A stretch of DNA of 64,000 nucleotides from Drosophila persimilis (taxonomy: Eukaryota; Arthropoda; Insecta; Diptera; Drosophilidae): contig NW_020825312.1 in NCBI RefSeq assembly GCF_003286085.1, positions 1,922,001-1,986,000 of the forward strand. Reading direction: 5' to 3'. Positions 47,970-61,534 of this stretch are shown here, piece after piece; the first letter of the stretch is position 1; each line of letters opens with the position of its first letter. Below the pieces are notes generated by a model. That model had not been told where the DNA came from. It did no database searches and saw only the letters and a program-made list of their open reading frames with translations. Position numbers and translations under genes: made by a program.

Positions 47970-50900
47970 TTACAAGACGGCATGTTCATGTTCGTGAAAC
48001 ACACTCTTTGCGTAGTTTATCTGAAAGAAAAAATATGCATGTTGTGTGTTAATAAATTGTTTCATATTTTTGTATTAAATTATCAAAAACATTCACTTAC
48101 GCATCTGGATGCAGCTTCAGCACATTCCTCCGATCGACATCGTATCCTTGGTCGCGTAATCTTTGGAAGGTTGGTTGATATTTCAATGTAATGGCTAGAC
48201 GATTGCCTGCTTGTCGATGGGCTTGTGCCCATATTGGTTGTCAAGGGATGGCATGAGAGTATTTCGCTTAGATGCGACTGAAGCATAATGGTTGGATTTC
48301 CATCAGTAAATGAGAATATCCGAACAAATTCTGTAGAAACAAGCAAACGCAATCTCGCCTCTTTATCGCTCCATAGATTCGGGTCATACGCTATTATTTT
48401 TTCGTCAAAGTTCCTACGATTGATAAGGTATAGAAGCTGCTGTCCCTTACTCTGACGATTCGAGTACAATGGCAGAAGTCCGCCAGTGGCACCAGTCACG
48501 CACCTGGGTAGCCGCTTTCTGTCCGGAGAAATTCTGGCTGTACCCCGGCTGGTTTCCCGCACAGCACTTGCTGTTTCTGAGGCCAAGTCAAGCACTCCGA
48601 TAATTGGCTTTGTGACTGTGCCCACTAAGCCTTTGCCAAGGCCACTGAGAAAGCCAGGAACGCCATCCGATTGGGCACCATCGTAGGTGTGTCGAACAAT
48701 ACTGGTTACTCCTCCAAGTAAACCAAATCCGAATCCCTTCAAACCTGCTGCCAGGTGGCCGCCAGAAGTGTTTGTCTGTGGTTCCAAGATTCGAAGTCTA
48801 GTTTCATTATCATGTTCATCGAGAACCACTTTTCCCAGACTATCAGATAATGTTTCTGTGAGCTTTGCTGTTGAATTCGATAAGCCATGGGCTACATTCT
48901 TGACTAGACTAGTGACCGAGCCTTCGAAAATGAGTCCAGAGACACCTTCGGAGAGATCGTTGGCGAATCCCAAGGGGTTTCCTAGAAAGTCCACACTACC
49001 CAATATCGAAGCTGCGTGCCACTTGACTTGGTTTATGTAGTGCCTTTTCATTCCCTTCAGATACACGTTCAATGTCTCAAAGTGAAATTTATCCGAATAG
49101 CTGTCGAGCTCTATTTGCGCGTCTTCGAACTTAATGAGCGTAAGTCCTAGTACCTTTTTGGTTTCTGATAGCTCGATGGGCAGCTTGGAAGAAGTACTCG
49201 CCGATAGTCGCACCTGTTGAGAGGCGGTTTACTTAATAATCAAATGATTTGAATCGCAAGCTAATACACACCTGAGTTGAGCCAATATTTAAGTTTTCAA
49301 AGTAGTATCTTTTCATATTTTTGAGTATGAGTTTCTCCTCAAAGTTCTCGAAATCGTAAGCAACGCTTAAGCTTTGCCTGTTGGATTTGCCGTAGCCGAG
49401 AAAGGAAGCAACCTTAAGTATAAGCTTCTCTTCCAGGTTCGCAGCAATCGACGATTTTAAGTCCAGTGTGAGGTACTTGAAGATGATAGCGTTCTTATTC
49501 GGGCAGGGCAACATTTTCAGTTTCAGAACCACAGCGTTATTTTGCTCATCCTGTTCAGTGGAACAATTAGTATGTAGGGCCACTGGGGTGGCCGCATCCA
49601 ATAGCTGATTGTCGATTTGTATAGACGAAATGGTCAAGTCCAATGAGTTCTCAAAGACGCTTTGCTCTAAATCACAGTGTATGAGCTCCAGGCTTATAAA
49701 CATAAGCTCTTCACAGGGTTTCCGTGATATTATTGAAATACCGATGCCCTTCAGAAGTTCAACATTTATCTGAAAAATAAAAAATTGTATTTTTTGATTG
49801 ATTTTAGGTAACGTTCAATCACCTACCAGATACTCATGCAACGGTGATTCCTTCCCTTCATTAGCCATTTGTCTATTATTCAGAGAGGCATGCATCCATA
49901 TCAAATCAGGAGCTAAGTATACTGTATTTTGTTTAGTTTTTATATCGCATATCTCGATGGTGCATATGGGACCATCCATCTTCATTGACAGCTCCAATTG
50001 ACCCGATCCTGGTCGTAGCTTTTGTGCCACAATATGTTGACTCATTGGAATGCTTCCATTGTTTCCTTTGCCACTAGTATTTTCGATGCGCCCCAGTACC
50101 GCTTCAGAGTTGGGCTGCAGACCATTGGCACTCCAGCGTGACTGAAAATGATTAGACCAGAGAGTGAATATCAGAGCGAATCCGACATAGTGGTGAAAGA
50201 TAACTCTTACCTGAACGCACATGTTGGCATGACACATCAATCGACCGCTTTCGAACCTCCATGTCTGTGTGGTGATTCTCTGCTTATTTGGTGTTCGAAC
50301 CACCAAAGTGGTAAACTCTGTGGGATTGGGAGCCCTGTCCAGGTCTAGTACCAGGCGGACAGCATGCGCCTCATTGGATTGGATTGGGGGCGTGGATCCT
50401 TCGTGCTCCAATTGACCGTTGGAGTTCATGAGCCACAGCTGGGAACGATCACCGGAATTCTTCTCCATTATGATAACTTTTTTCCCTCTAACACCCAAGA
50501 CTAGTTGCTGATAGTTTTGATCGGGTTTCCTCTCCTGATTGCTTAATTGGTCGAAGGTGTCGTGAAAGGCGATGTATATAAAGTTTGAGTACGTCAAGCT
50601 TCTTTTGATATTCGTCTTGTTGATTGGAAACTCAACCATATTTCCTCCAGGCGCTTCCAACAGCAACGTTTGTGTGCCTGACGGGTCATCCATTACATAG
50701 GCTAGTGAGGATTGGGCACGAACGGGCGTAATCCAAGATGGTCTGGTGCCCGTTTGTGAGAAATTAATCGCAACTTCCGAGCAATTATCAATGCGTATCG
50801 GCGGGGGTAATGTTCGAGCGTCCGTGAACAAAAGAATATACGTGGCATCTTTCGAAATGACTTCCAACCGCAGGAAAAACATTTCACTCCAATCATTTCG

Positions 50901-53900
50901 TACATTTATGTACAGACTTTGTACCTCATTGATGGGTATACCTTTGGACCAGCAGCAGCACTCTACATCCGGTATGCGTACACAAATATACTGCTCCTGA
51001 TCCCAATTTGGCCAATGAAAGGCGAAATTGCAATCGATTGGAGCTGAAATAATATTACTTGAGCTGGGCTGATCCTAAAAAGACAGACAGAAAGTTTAGC
51101 AATAAGTTTAGAGATGATGTACTGTACGATTTACTGACAATATCGCAGCGTTGTATAAATTCCAGTATGTAGCCACTTCGGTTGTGAAGATGGAATCTGG
51201 GCGATAAAGTTAGGAAAGTCGTGCAGGCATATAGTCCTCTTCCACGTCGTACGCTTATGCCGATTGCATAGCTACCCTTGGTATTTTCAGCTCGCAATTC
51301 CCTGTGACTGAGGTCCTTGTGCATGCTAAAGCTTTTGCACCACTAAAAAAGTAAAATATTGCAATACAAATTTAGTTTAATATAAAAATCAGTTGAATAT
51401 ACCAAATTGCTGGCTCCGAAGGCACCACCCAATCGTACTTCAAGGGCAGGCGATGCCTCTTGATCCGAAAACGAAAACATTAGCGGTGCGACCTGTCGGG
51501 CTGTTTCGTGCTCATCGAATTGCCCGGCCGCCGTGCTGTTGCTGCCGTCCTGCCTGTAAATGAGCGGCAGCCCAGTCTTGTTAATGATCCAAACCGGAGC
51601 ACTTATGTACACCTCCATGCCCTTGCCTTGGAAACATTGAATAGATATGCGTAAGTGGAGTTCCCGCTTTTTGATGTCGATCAGCTTTAATTTTGGCTCA
51701 ACAATTCCGACGTGTCTGCTGGGGACTTTCACATGTCCCGACAGTTGAAAATTGTCCAAGGTAATGCTCAGGTTAAAGGGCTCGTATATATTGACGTTAT
51801 AGATATACATACTCTCGGATGCACTGATTCTGCCGGTGGCACTGTCGTGTATCTTAAACATTAGATCGCAACAAAGCATATTGTTTATTTTCAAAGGAGG
51901 TAACAGAGCGATTCTGTGCCCAGGCAAACCTGGCTCTTTGCAGTGAAATATTTCTCTATTTATACTGATTAGGGTATATAATAAGCTCCTATTCTTGTCA
52001 TAGCACACTAGCAGCTCCTGTATGCTATCGGTGCCGCAAATTTTCCATAAAATCTCCTTATTGCTGAAGCCTATGTCGTCAGTATAATTTCCAGACAGCT
52101 CCTCATTCTCACTCGAACAATGCGCAATATATATAGACGCATCGATAAATTTGAGCGGCAGAGACAGCTCATCGTTGGGTTTTATAATACTTATGGCGGA
52201 TAGGCCATCGCCGAAGTCACTCCTCAGCGTCGTCTTCAAAAAGATACTTCGATCTAGTTTGTTTGACAGCCACAATGATGATTTCACTTTAATCAGCTTC
52301 TGTGCAGATCCAATCAATGAAATATCGAAGATTATTCGGCATTTTGTGGCCAAGTCAAGGGAATCAAAGTTTGTTGTCCGGAAGAACACACCGACTTTGT
52401 CCACTGACAGTGGTCCAATTAGTCTCCAGCCATGGATCTGTACGAATATCTGGTGCAAATTCAGCTGATGGGAGTGTATGTGTCTCAGTTTACTCTTTTG
52501 GATGAAATCGAACGTTTTCGTCTCGTTGGGCGGGACAGAATGCCAGTTCTTTATAATCTCCAATTGATGCACATCCGAACATGACATGTCCCCAAGTGGT
52601 GCGTAAATGGGCTTGAACAGCAGCGGAGTTCCGGTCAGATTTTGCAGGGCAAACGGAATAAACGGCGAGCGTTGTCGGAAGTTCTTGGCTCCGTTGTCAT
52701 TGAAATCGTTTGTCCAGTTCTTCAGCACCATGTTGAATAGCTCTATAAATGTTGATGTAATATTCAGCTTGAGCAACTGCTTGCTGAAGATCCCAATCTC
52801 CAGTCGTTTCTTATTCTCCACCTGACCTTTGGTGTATTTAAACGTGGCATTGCACTCCCATGTTTCGGCCACCGGTTCCCAACCGCTGAGGCGACGATTG
52901 TAATAGTTGAGGGCGACTTCGGTCTCGACATTGGCCAGGATATAGTGTTGAATTTTGGACTGATGTTCCTTTGCCTTCAAATTCAGGTTGAAGAGCACCT
53001 TGGAGAGTGATACCTCGAGCAAAGGCACGTCCGCATCCATGCAATCGTCAATTATGAACACCGATATAACGTTCGCGTCGACCATTAACTCCTTCAGTTC
53101 CAGCGCAGGGTTTCGATTGGTGTTTTGCTTCTGTTGGGATAGCCACAGGGCGGCGTCGTTGATCTTCCAATTGTTTATTTGCATGGCATACAGGCAGTCA
53201 TTGATCGCAAATCCCATCGCCACGAGGGGCGCCACTCTTTCCAGATCGCACTCGTCTGAGGATACGACCTTTTGTACTCTCGATGTTTGCGTGGGCAATA
53301 GCCTTGCCATTCTCGAGAATAGTTTAACGTCGACATAGGAAAGCCGAATATTCAAAGGTTTTTGTACGAGAATGCTCAGGCAGTTGCTTCGCAGTTCTAT
53401 GTTCAATGTGAATGGGTCAATTATGGACAGAGCACTGTCATCTTCGGCATCCAATGTGCAGGAAAAGATCTCCAAGTGATTGATATTCAACGATATCGGA
53501 ACGGAGAAGCTACTGGGCTTGTATGAAATTACTGTGGTACTCTTTAAAATGATTGCCTCCGAGTCCAGACGACTGCAGTCTTCAGTGAATATAATCTCAG
53601 AGTCTGTAATATTTACAATGAATTCTGTGACAGAAATCGGTTGTGGGAGCGGCTTTTGCACTATTTGATAGGACAAACTAGTATCTGACGAAGAAGAAGT
53701 GGGTGAATCTTCCATCAGATATGCTTTAAGTTGTTCCAGAATATCCATAAGAGCGAAAACTCTCATATTATTCAACATTATTGTATACTTTGATAGACTT
53801 GCATTCTTCCTGCAGTGGATTTCCACTTGGACAGCATTCCTAGGCGTCGTACAAGTAGTATCCTTCTTTGAAGGCTGCAAGATATTTCTAAACACATTAT

Positions 53901-56900
53901 CATTGCCTACACCCGAGCCGTTTCGCTCGTCAACGATCAGTATGTTGGTCGATATTAGGTCAATATCTTGCGAACCATCGCTGAACAAATCTATTTCCAG
54001 GGTCGACTTGATAAAGTGGATGCATGCCAATGGCTCTATGGGCGTATTTTGTGTCGTATTCAGAGTCAGCAATATGGAAACGTCTTCCAATAGGATTTGT
54101 ATTGAAATCAAGTTCAAAATGGTCTGCGACACTTCGCTCTTGGACACCAGACTAATCGAAGATAGCATTTCAATGGAGCTGGAGACATTGTTTGTGTATT
54201 TGGTATACACGTCGTCTATTTGCTCTCCAATATTATTATTCAGAAAGCTCCGAATCAGCTTGTACTGCTCAATGTTTATCATGCCATTTACTTTAGAGAA
54301 GGTCCCCTTCGTACTGATATCGGGGCACACTCGAATCCTCTCTGTTGAAAGATTTCTCTCCAACTGCAGATTAAGGTAGCAGGATTCTTTAAAGAATTCC
54401 TCCCCCAACCGCACAAACTTCATATTGGCGATGATAATTCGATCCCTATCACGATCGCCCTTTGGTTTCACTGAACTTCTTTCTCCCGAGAACATATTGA
54501 TGTTGACCAAATCGATGCGAATCACGTCCAAGAGCTCGTTGGTTTTCACAGAGTTTAACTTCTTACTTATGATACATGCCTCGCTGGCCAAATGAAAGCT
54601 ATTCGTAAGCGTAAGCTGCCCAAGATTGGCAATTATTACTTGTTTGTTGCTATACGATGCCGGTAGCACGATCACTGGCGAGTCCGCCTGAATGAAAAGT
54701 TTCATTTTTGTTGGCCGTAGACTTTGGTCGTTCTCCACATTATGTTTTTTTAGTTTTCGGATCACAGGCTAAAAGAAATCAGTGGACAGGATATTAGCAA
54801 TCACATCACTAGCGAATTCTGTCTGTTACCGTTTGCAATTGCAGCAGATCCTTAACAAATAAATGTAGCTCTGTGGCGAATCTCTTTGTGTGTATATAAT
54901 GTACTGCCGACATGCCGATTTTCAGGGTCGAGTCCACGCTTAACGTCTTTAGTACTTCCACATCGCATGGCTTTCTGTGAATATACACAATGGTCTATAA
55001 ATAATTGAAACAATAATTGGCGGAGACGGGAACAGGCACTCACTTTCTATAAAAGAAGTTCAATGCTTCTGTTCCGCTGGTGACAAACTTTTGCTTGTAA
55101 ATGTTTCCATACTGTGTAAGGTCAAACACCGACAAGGATCCCAAGTGTCCCTCAATAGATTTACCAAATTGGTCATGAATTATCTTAAATAGCGCGTTTG
55201 ACACATTCACTCTGGATAAGAGCGAGTCATTTCGAATCAACGTAAAGTTGAATGATCTTATTGATACCTTCAATGTACTAAAGAAATCGTTTGTGTCTAA
55301 AAAGAATGAATAAAAGTGTTGGTTAGTAGTTTAGCTTGCTCTCTCTCTATCATGCTCGTCGGTGTGGCACCCCCTGTATGAGTAAGCGATAGGTCGTTGC
55401 TGGGAGGAATATTTTTTAGACTGAGTACCGGGTATTGTTTTACCTTTTTTAACCAGCTTCTTTTCTTGTGTAACTTTCTGATTATCGTTCTCTGCGGCTA
55501 TCAGACCGAAGAAGTCAAATATGGTGTACCAACGCTCCACGCAGATGGCCAAATTCAAGCAATTAAATTGTATTGAACTGAATTGATCCATCTCGGAGGT
55601 GCCTTTGGAGGGGCGTCCTCTATGCGAATTGTAGGTGACTAAAGTCTGACCTCCTCTCTTGCTTCCTTTATCGTTTTTCTTGGAAAACTCCGATTTCTGG
55701 GCTCCATCGAAGTTTTGAAATGGATTATTCTCCTGGAAGCATGAGGGCTCCGAGGTAGATCTATATTTCCGATAATTACAATGGGTCGGTATGTCCGGGC
55801 ACGATGATGAGGTTGATGCATTCTTTTTTTGGCCCTTTTCAAGATTGACGGAAGTCACCATATTTCTGAACGGTGATGTGTTATCCGATTTCAGATCTTC
55901 CATCAACACCGACTTTAATATTATTTCTATATCCTTGTCATAGCCTTTAACACGATGTTTAACATTGAAGTCCTTGAAGGTAATATTTATCAAGTCATCA
56001 TGGTGCTGGTTTTGTAAGTTGATTTGGAAAACAGGCACAGAAAACTGTATAATGGTGCAGATGGTATGTTCGTCAGTTATATCCGAATCTGGTATGCTAA
56101 CTCCACTGGGATCGGGGTGTGCGGATTCAATTGCTTTGCCGTTTGAAAAATTCGTAGCATATTGAATGGACTCATTAAGTAGCTCATATCGCTTCCGATT
56201 GAGGGATACCTTAAGCGTTTCAACCATGCTGCCTTCAATCTACAATGAATAAACAGGAATAATCAGCATCTATACTATATATGTTCTTTTCTCTTAATTC
56301 ACTTACTGAAACCGTATCAAGTTTTCGTTCCTCACCATTGCCGTTCCCTTCGCTATAGCCGACCGAGAGCTGCAATGTAATAGCAGTATCGTGCAATATG
56401 GGAATGGCATCCTTATTCTTAGACGGATGCACATTGAAGCAGTTTTCACGTTCGTCAATGGTCATCGAGTATACGTATATGTTTTTGATCGCTATAGTAT
56501 AGGATTCATCAAACTCATTAGAGTCATTTACAATCATATTGGAACAGGTCATCTTTCCCAAATTGGCAATCAAAACGTGCGTGCTTGTACTCGAAATCGG
56601 CAATAGAATAATTGGACTGTTGATAATGATGTCCAGTCTAAAATAAAACGGAAATTTAAGGGGCATTTTTAGGGAATTTAGATGTAGCGATAAATGTATT
56701 TACCGGTTGTCATGACGATTCTTCTGGGGATTAACTGGTCGTGTCTGATCATTGACATCCGTTGCACGGATTTGTTGCACAAATTCCATTGCCATATCGG
56801 TTGCCTTATTGCCTATAGAGGTAAAAAACTCTCTGAAAATACATAACATTACTCAAGCTTAGCTCCTTAAAATTGTCTTTTATTACATCTAAGTTATTAC

Positions 56901-59900
56901 CGCAAACTTCGTTTGAAATATGTGACGCATGCGTTTACATCTTGCAAAAATCGTGGACAATGGGTGTAGGAAACCGAAGCCATTCGCATTTGAACACTGC
57001 ATGTGGTTTTATCACTCCAGTGACTTTTAAAACTGAACGCATCGATTTCATCGCACTTGGAATCAGCGTCACATTCATGCACGTCCTCCAGATTTTTCGA
57101 ATATATTTCATGTGACAGTCTTTTGAGGACTGTTTGTCGGTTCAAGTCCGAGGTTCTTAATATTTGATCCCGCCCAACGGATAGAATCCTTGGGAGGAAA
57201 AAAGACTCTGGGGTTATGTCGATGATCTGTATACCTCCCAGGGATCCAAATACGGATAGCTCCGACTGAAATGAAGCATTTATTTTGGCTTCAGTCAAGG
57301 TGAGAGTCCCTACTTTGCGACCCTCGTGATTTATTTTATATAACAATAAAATATTCAGTCGAAAGAAGTCGAAGAATATTTCGTTATGGTTTTGCTGACT
57401 GGCATCATCGGGATCATCCAAATCGCTTGGTTCTTCAGAGGCTTCTTCCTTGATTCCACAACTCTCGTTTTGCAGCGTACTCGTACCTTGACTTAAAATT
57501 GTTCTGTTTGCAAAGTTTAAAATCTCAAGAATGGTGTCCTGATTGGCTATTATATCCAAATTGTTGAATTTTATGTCTGTGGAGTGAAGGTGTGTTGAAT
57601 TGCTAGCGGTGGGCGCAACGATTTTTACCTTCACAGAAATTAAAGCAGATTCCGCATCTTCGCAGAAAGCAGCAATCGGATCTGCCAAAACAAGATTAGA
57701 ATGAAATATGTATGTACTTTAAATTCTGCTAATCTTTTTTCCTTACTCTTTTGAATATTATAAACTGCATTTTCGGTCATCGGAGCGCCTCGATAATCTG
57801 TGAACGTGAAAGGTAACGGCGATGCAGGAGTAATCGGTGAAGCAATTGGACTATGCTTTAGGCTGCCAGAAAAACTATCCATTCTAAATACGTAAAAATA
57901 AAATAAATATTTGATTTACGAAGTTTTCTTCCTTAAGTACTTACCCCACATGTCGATGACTGGCCACTAATAACTCAAAGTCAGGCCCAAAGGACTGTAT
58001 GGCATCTACCAAAAGTAGCCCATGCACGGACATTGTTATATTGGTTTCATTGGACTCCTTGATGATGCCCGCACGTGCGCCGATAATCTGTAGTTCAGCT
58101 ATGCTTTTTTCCTTTGCCTGCATCTCTATCACCAGCTGACCAATGGCAAACTCAACAATGACTCGACTGTTGTCTTCACTGCTGGCAATATCGTTGACCC
58201 GTTGCTCACTGGCGTACGTTTGGTTGCGGCCTTTATATACTTTGCGCACATCTTTGAGGGTATCTATAGTGGGATTCATTATGCTAAAAAAGTTATTGAT
58301 GAGTACTTCATTTCCGTGTATCAGGATTGTGGGACAGGTGCCGAATAGCGTAAATGACGGATAGTCGGGATCCACAGTGAATATATTGCGCTGCTCCAGC
58401 GAAAGGGTTATATCAAATTTATCAATCAGGTGGAAGTTCGAGGATGTTTTCAAGCAAGCCTGCCACCTTTCCTCGTACTTGCACACCAGTACTTGTAGAT
58501 TTGAAAAGTTGATCGAGTATTTGTCATAGATCTTATTGTGCAAGACATATTCCAGCTCTATTTTTTTATTGAGCAAATGCTGTGCATTCTCAAGGATTGT
58601 TGGTGACTCTGAGCCACTTTTTTGTGATGCAGGCGGCGTAGAGCATGGCGTCATATAAGTTTCATCCTCCTCATCATCATCATTAGCATTAGCACCAGCA
58701 TTAGCATCAGCATCAGCATTAGCATTAGCATTCGCATCAGCATTCACATGAGCATTCGCATCGATTTGAGGATGATTATCTGCAGATGGATCATCTGGTG
58801 CCGTCAAAGGCAAGAATTTCTTCGCCTCATTTTTTCTCATTTCAAACTTTCCAAAGTCCAGCAGAACCATCAGCGAGTTGCCGACTTTGTAGTTTTCGAG
58901 AAATATTATGCGTGGTGCAAATATCTCAATCTCAAACATCCAGGTCTTGCGATTAACCTAAAAAGATCACCGATTACAAAATAATATTATTATTTATATT
59001 TATATTCTATGTACTTGCCTCGTTTCCAATAAATAATTGATTCCAGTTTTTCAAAAAGTTCTTCCTTCTCTTTCCAAATCGGTTCGTGACTATTGTTGAA
59101 GCATTTTCTTGATTTGAATCGGTTATAAAGTCCAGAATCCAATTAATTGCATCCTTATTATACGTAAGATCCAAGCCTTTTGATTTAATATAAAGTTGAA
59201 ATCTCAACTGATTTGCATTTTCGTATCGCAGTTGAAATAGGACATCCTTTTCCAGAGTATTATTCAGCGTTGAGGGGTTCTCCGTCTGTGGCTTAATTAA
59301 GAATTTGTGTTTGGTATTGCTGTTGGTTTTATCTAATAAATAAACTTCTTCTAATGATACTCCCACCGTGTAGGAAGTCAGCAGCGGACTGAGCTGAAGA
59401 AATGCCGAGAAATTATTGAATTGCATTTCCATGGATTTTCGGCTCTTGACATTCGTCTCATCGGACTGTATGATTAGCAGGCCTTTGAGTAGCTTAATTT
59501 CAAAGTGTCCAAGGACAGCATCACACTTCAAATCGGAGGAACTTTGCAGCGAGTCTTCTAGGGCGACCAAAATATCATCTTCCAAATGTTTTATGGATTC
59601 ATCCTGCTCATTATTTGCAGTACTCGTTGAGTTGCTGTACCAGCCCATCCAGTTCGGAAACCAAAGAAATAACATATTCTTTCCCTTCACATTGTGCGAC
59701 TTAAACGACAGACCTTTGCTAAAGACTTTGTCAAAGCATATGCGTCTCAAAACACTTAAATCCGAGACGTTTCTGTCGGTTTCGATGTACGTTTTAAACT
59801 CTTTGTCTGCGTCGGACAGAATCTCATTTGGATTTACTATAATCAATTCATGGAGGCGTATGTAACGCAGATTCTCCCTCATAATGGCAAAGTTTTCCTC

Positions 59901-61081
59901 TCTCTTTTTGAATACGAAGCCATGACAAACTAGGGCATATTTCCACCACAACTTCGAATCGTCTGCAACACTACAACTCGGCCTCTTCAGTCTGTACTGT
60001 CTGATTTCCTTAATTTTACGTATTCCTGCAAGCTTGTCCAGCATTTGTAGACGCTGGTCCTAAAATATCGAAAATATTTTTAGAAGAAAATCTGCTGTAG
60101 AAACACTGATTGATTGGGAAAACTTACCTTAGATATATCTATAATTACTTCAGGAACTATTATCTCACACGAGACTCTGGGTTTGTCTTTTGTGCGAATA
60201 ACCTGTAGGCACTTTTCCCGTTTCCATCGAGCAGTTGCGCAAATTGGCTTAATGATAAAGTTGTGGGGCCGCAGCTCGCAAGTTGAATGCAATTTGCTGA
60301 GAACATCCTGATTGGTGAACGATTGGCACCGTATGTCTTCATGCAGAATATCCCAGTACACGGATAGCTCCTTTAGCTCTACTAATTTGTAGTTCATTTC
60401 GTTGTTGGCAGCTTTGAAGGAGCCACTCGTCCAATTCGAATCGCAGGTCTGGGCTGTTAACGATGCGATTTTGATGCCGGTGGCGATTTTGGTTTTTCCC
60501 ACATCAACACTGTCTTCGTACCGGAAGTGGACATCAAATATCTTCAGCTCAATATTATCTATAATATTGGTTGCCATATTCGTGCCATATTTGAGCCAGT
60601 TGTTGTAGGAGGAAAAGTAATAGGATTCCATTTGCATTCCCTTTTCGGAACGCCAGCCCGCCTCAGCGTTGTCCAAGACCGCTAGCTTGTATTGCAGATC
60701 CTGAAGTTTCTCTTTGGCATAGTCCCAGCTTTCAAGATTCTTTGGGCAAATTATACAGAAGAGCCCCTCCACCGATATGCACCACGGGGAGGTTCGGAAT
60801 TGGCGGACGGGTACTTGGAGTTTGATTTTTCGTATACTGCCACCTGCCACCTCCACCGGTAAGTTGAGCGCTCGTAGTGCATCTTTCCGTATCGGGATGT
60901 TCTCAAGCTCAACTTCGCCTTCAAGAGAAATACAATTTCAAAAATGAACGCATGAATTACATATGCAAGCATGTAAGTCGTTACCTGACAAAAGTGCAAC
61001 AGATAATTGTACCGAATTCAAGTTTTCCAAGTATTTCCCCAGATAGGTATTCAAGGCCCACGTTATAAGTTCTCTTAACAT
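47970..61081 (-). CDS. Vps13D: Vps13D, bridge-like lipid transfer protein with UBA domain
   Basis: Eighteen exons on the - strand: 61081-60985, 60918-60128, 60059-59019, 58957-57945, 57883-57747, 57681-56901, 56832-56704, 56637-56307, 56239-55444, 55296-55044, 54974-54830, 54768-51403, 51342-51139, 51074-50211, 50141-49827, 49769-49272, 49213-48101 and 48020-47970. They give 3974 residues, near the usual fly length. The chorein domain starts [20 protein letters not shown]. Long lipid-channel repeats follow. A UBA domain ('[19 protein letters not shown]', about 2345-2385) is diagnostic of Vps13D. Then come SHR-BD/VAB-like modules and a ricin-B-like trefoil ('[16 protein letters not shown]', about 3205-3325). 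The C-terminal part is ATG2/VPS13-like. Vps13D moves lipids at ER-mitochondria/peroxisome contacts and is needed for mitochondrial clearance. Intron 3 needs a GC donor. Confidence 0.93.
50142..50210 (-). other. In-frame stop-free 69-bp intron of Vps13D
   Basis: The intron has good signals (CAG|GTAAGA ... TTTTCAG). It is a multiple of three and contains no stop codon, so retention would add 23 residues in the trefoil-like region (near 'MCHANMCVQ'). I call it an intron because the insert is hydrophobic and unlike its flanks. Confidence 0.7.
58675..58780 (-). repeat. Coding GCN-AAY/GAY hexamer repeat in Vps13D
   Basis: Tandem hexamers on the - strand code an alternating Ala-Asn/Ala-Asp stretch ([20 protein letters not shown]) followed by an acidic run, at about residues 700-735. 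It is an expansion-prone linker after the first lipid-channel segments. Confidence 0.85.
58958..59018 (-). other. GC-AG intron in Vps13D
   Basis: The donor is GAG|GCAAGT and the acceptor is TTTTTAG. The GC cut keeps 'GNE' joined to '[15 protein letters not shown]' in phase 0. The nearby GT (GTACAT) would give an immediate stop. Confidence 0.8.
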
Positions 61082-61534
61082 GGTTGTCGAATTACCGCAG
61101 CCGCTGTTACGGCCTTATATTTATGTTTCACTTGTTTCCAAACAAACATATGAGTAATTGGTACCATATGAGATGAACTGTTTACACTTTATAAATACGG
61201 TAAATAACATGTTGCAGTTATTTTCATAATGGGAACGTGGAACAGGGTCAGAAAATTGGCAAATCATTTCTGTTTCATATTTGTAGATATCAAAAGACTG
61301 TAATAACAATTACAATTCAAATTAAACAAAACTACTATTTTAGTTTACACTCGTAAAGTTACCCTTAAAATTTATTAATGTAATAACATACATTTTTCAG
61401 GGCTTTTGATATTTTTTCTGTTCCAAGGTACCATCTCAATCATATCGACATAACAAGGTTCGATAGTCAATAAGTTCCATACCTAATTCTTTTACAACAT
61501 GTGATAGTTCGCCAAGAAATAAATAGTTTTGAAA
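61082..61534. promoter_or_regulatory. Divergent promoter interval, Vps13D and HSPBP1-like gene
   Basis: A 453-bp AT-rich gap between two opposed start codons. It has weak DRE-like words (ATATCGACATAAC near 61442) but no clear Motif 1 or TATA. Both genes must start within it. Confidence 0.5.
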
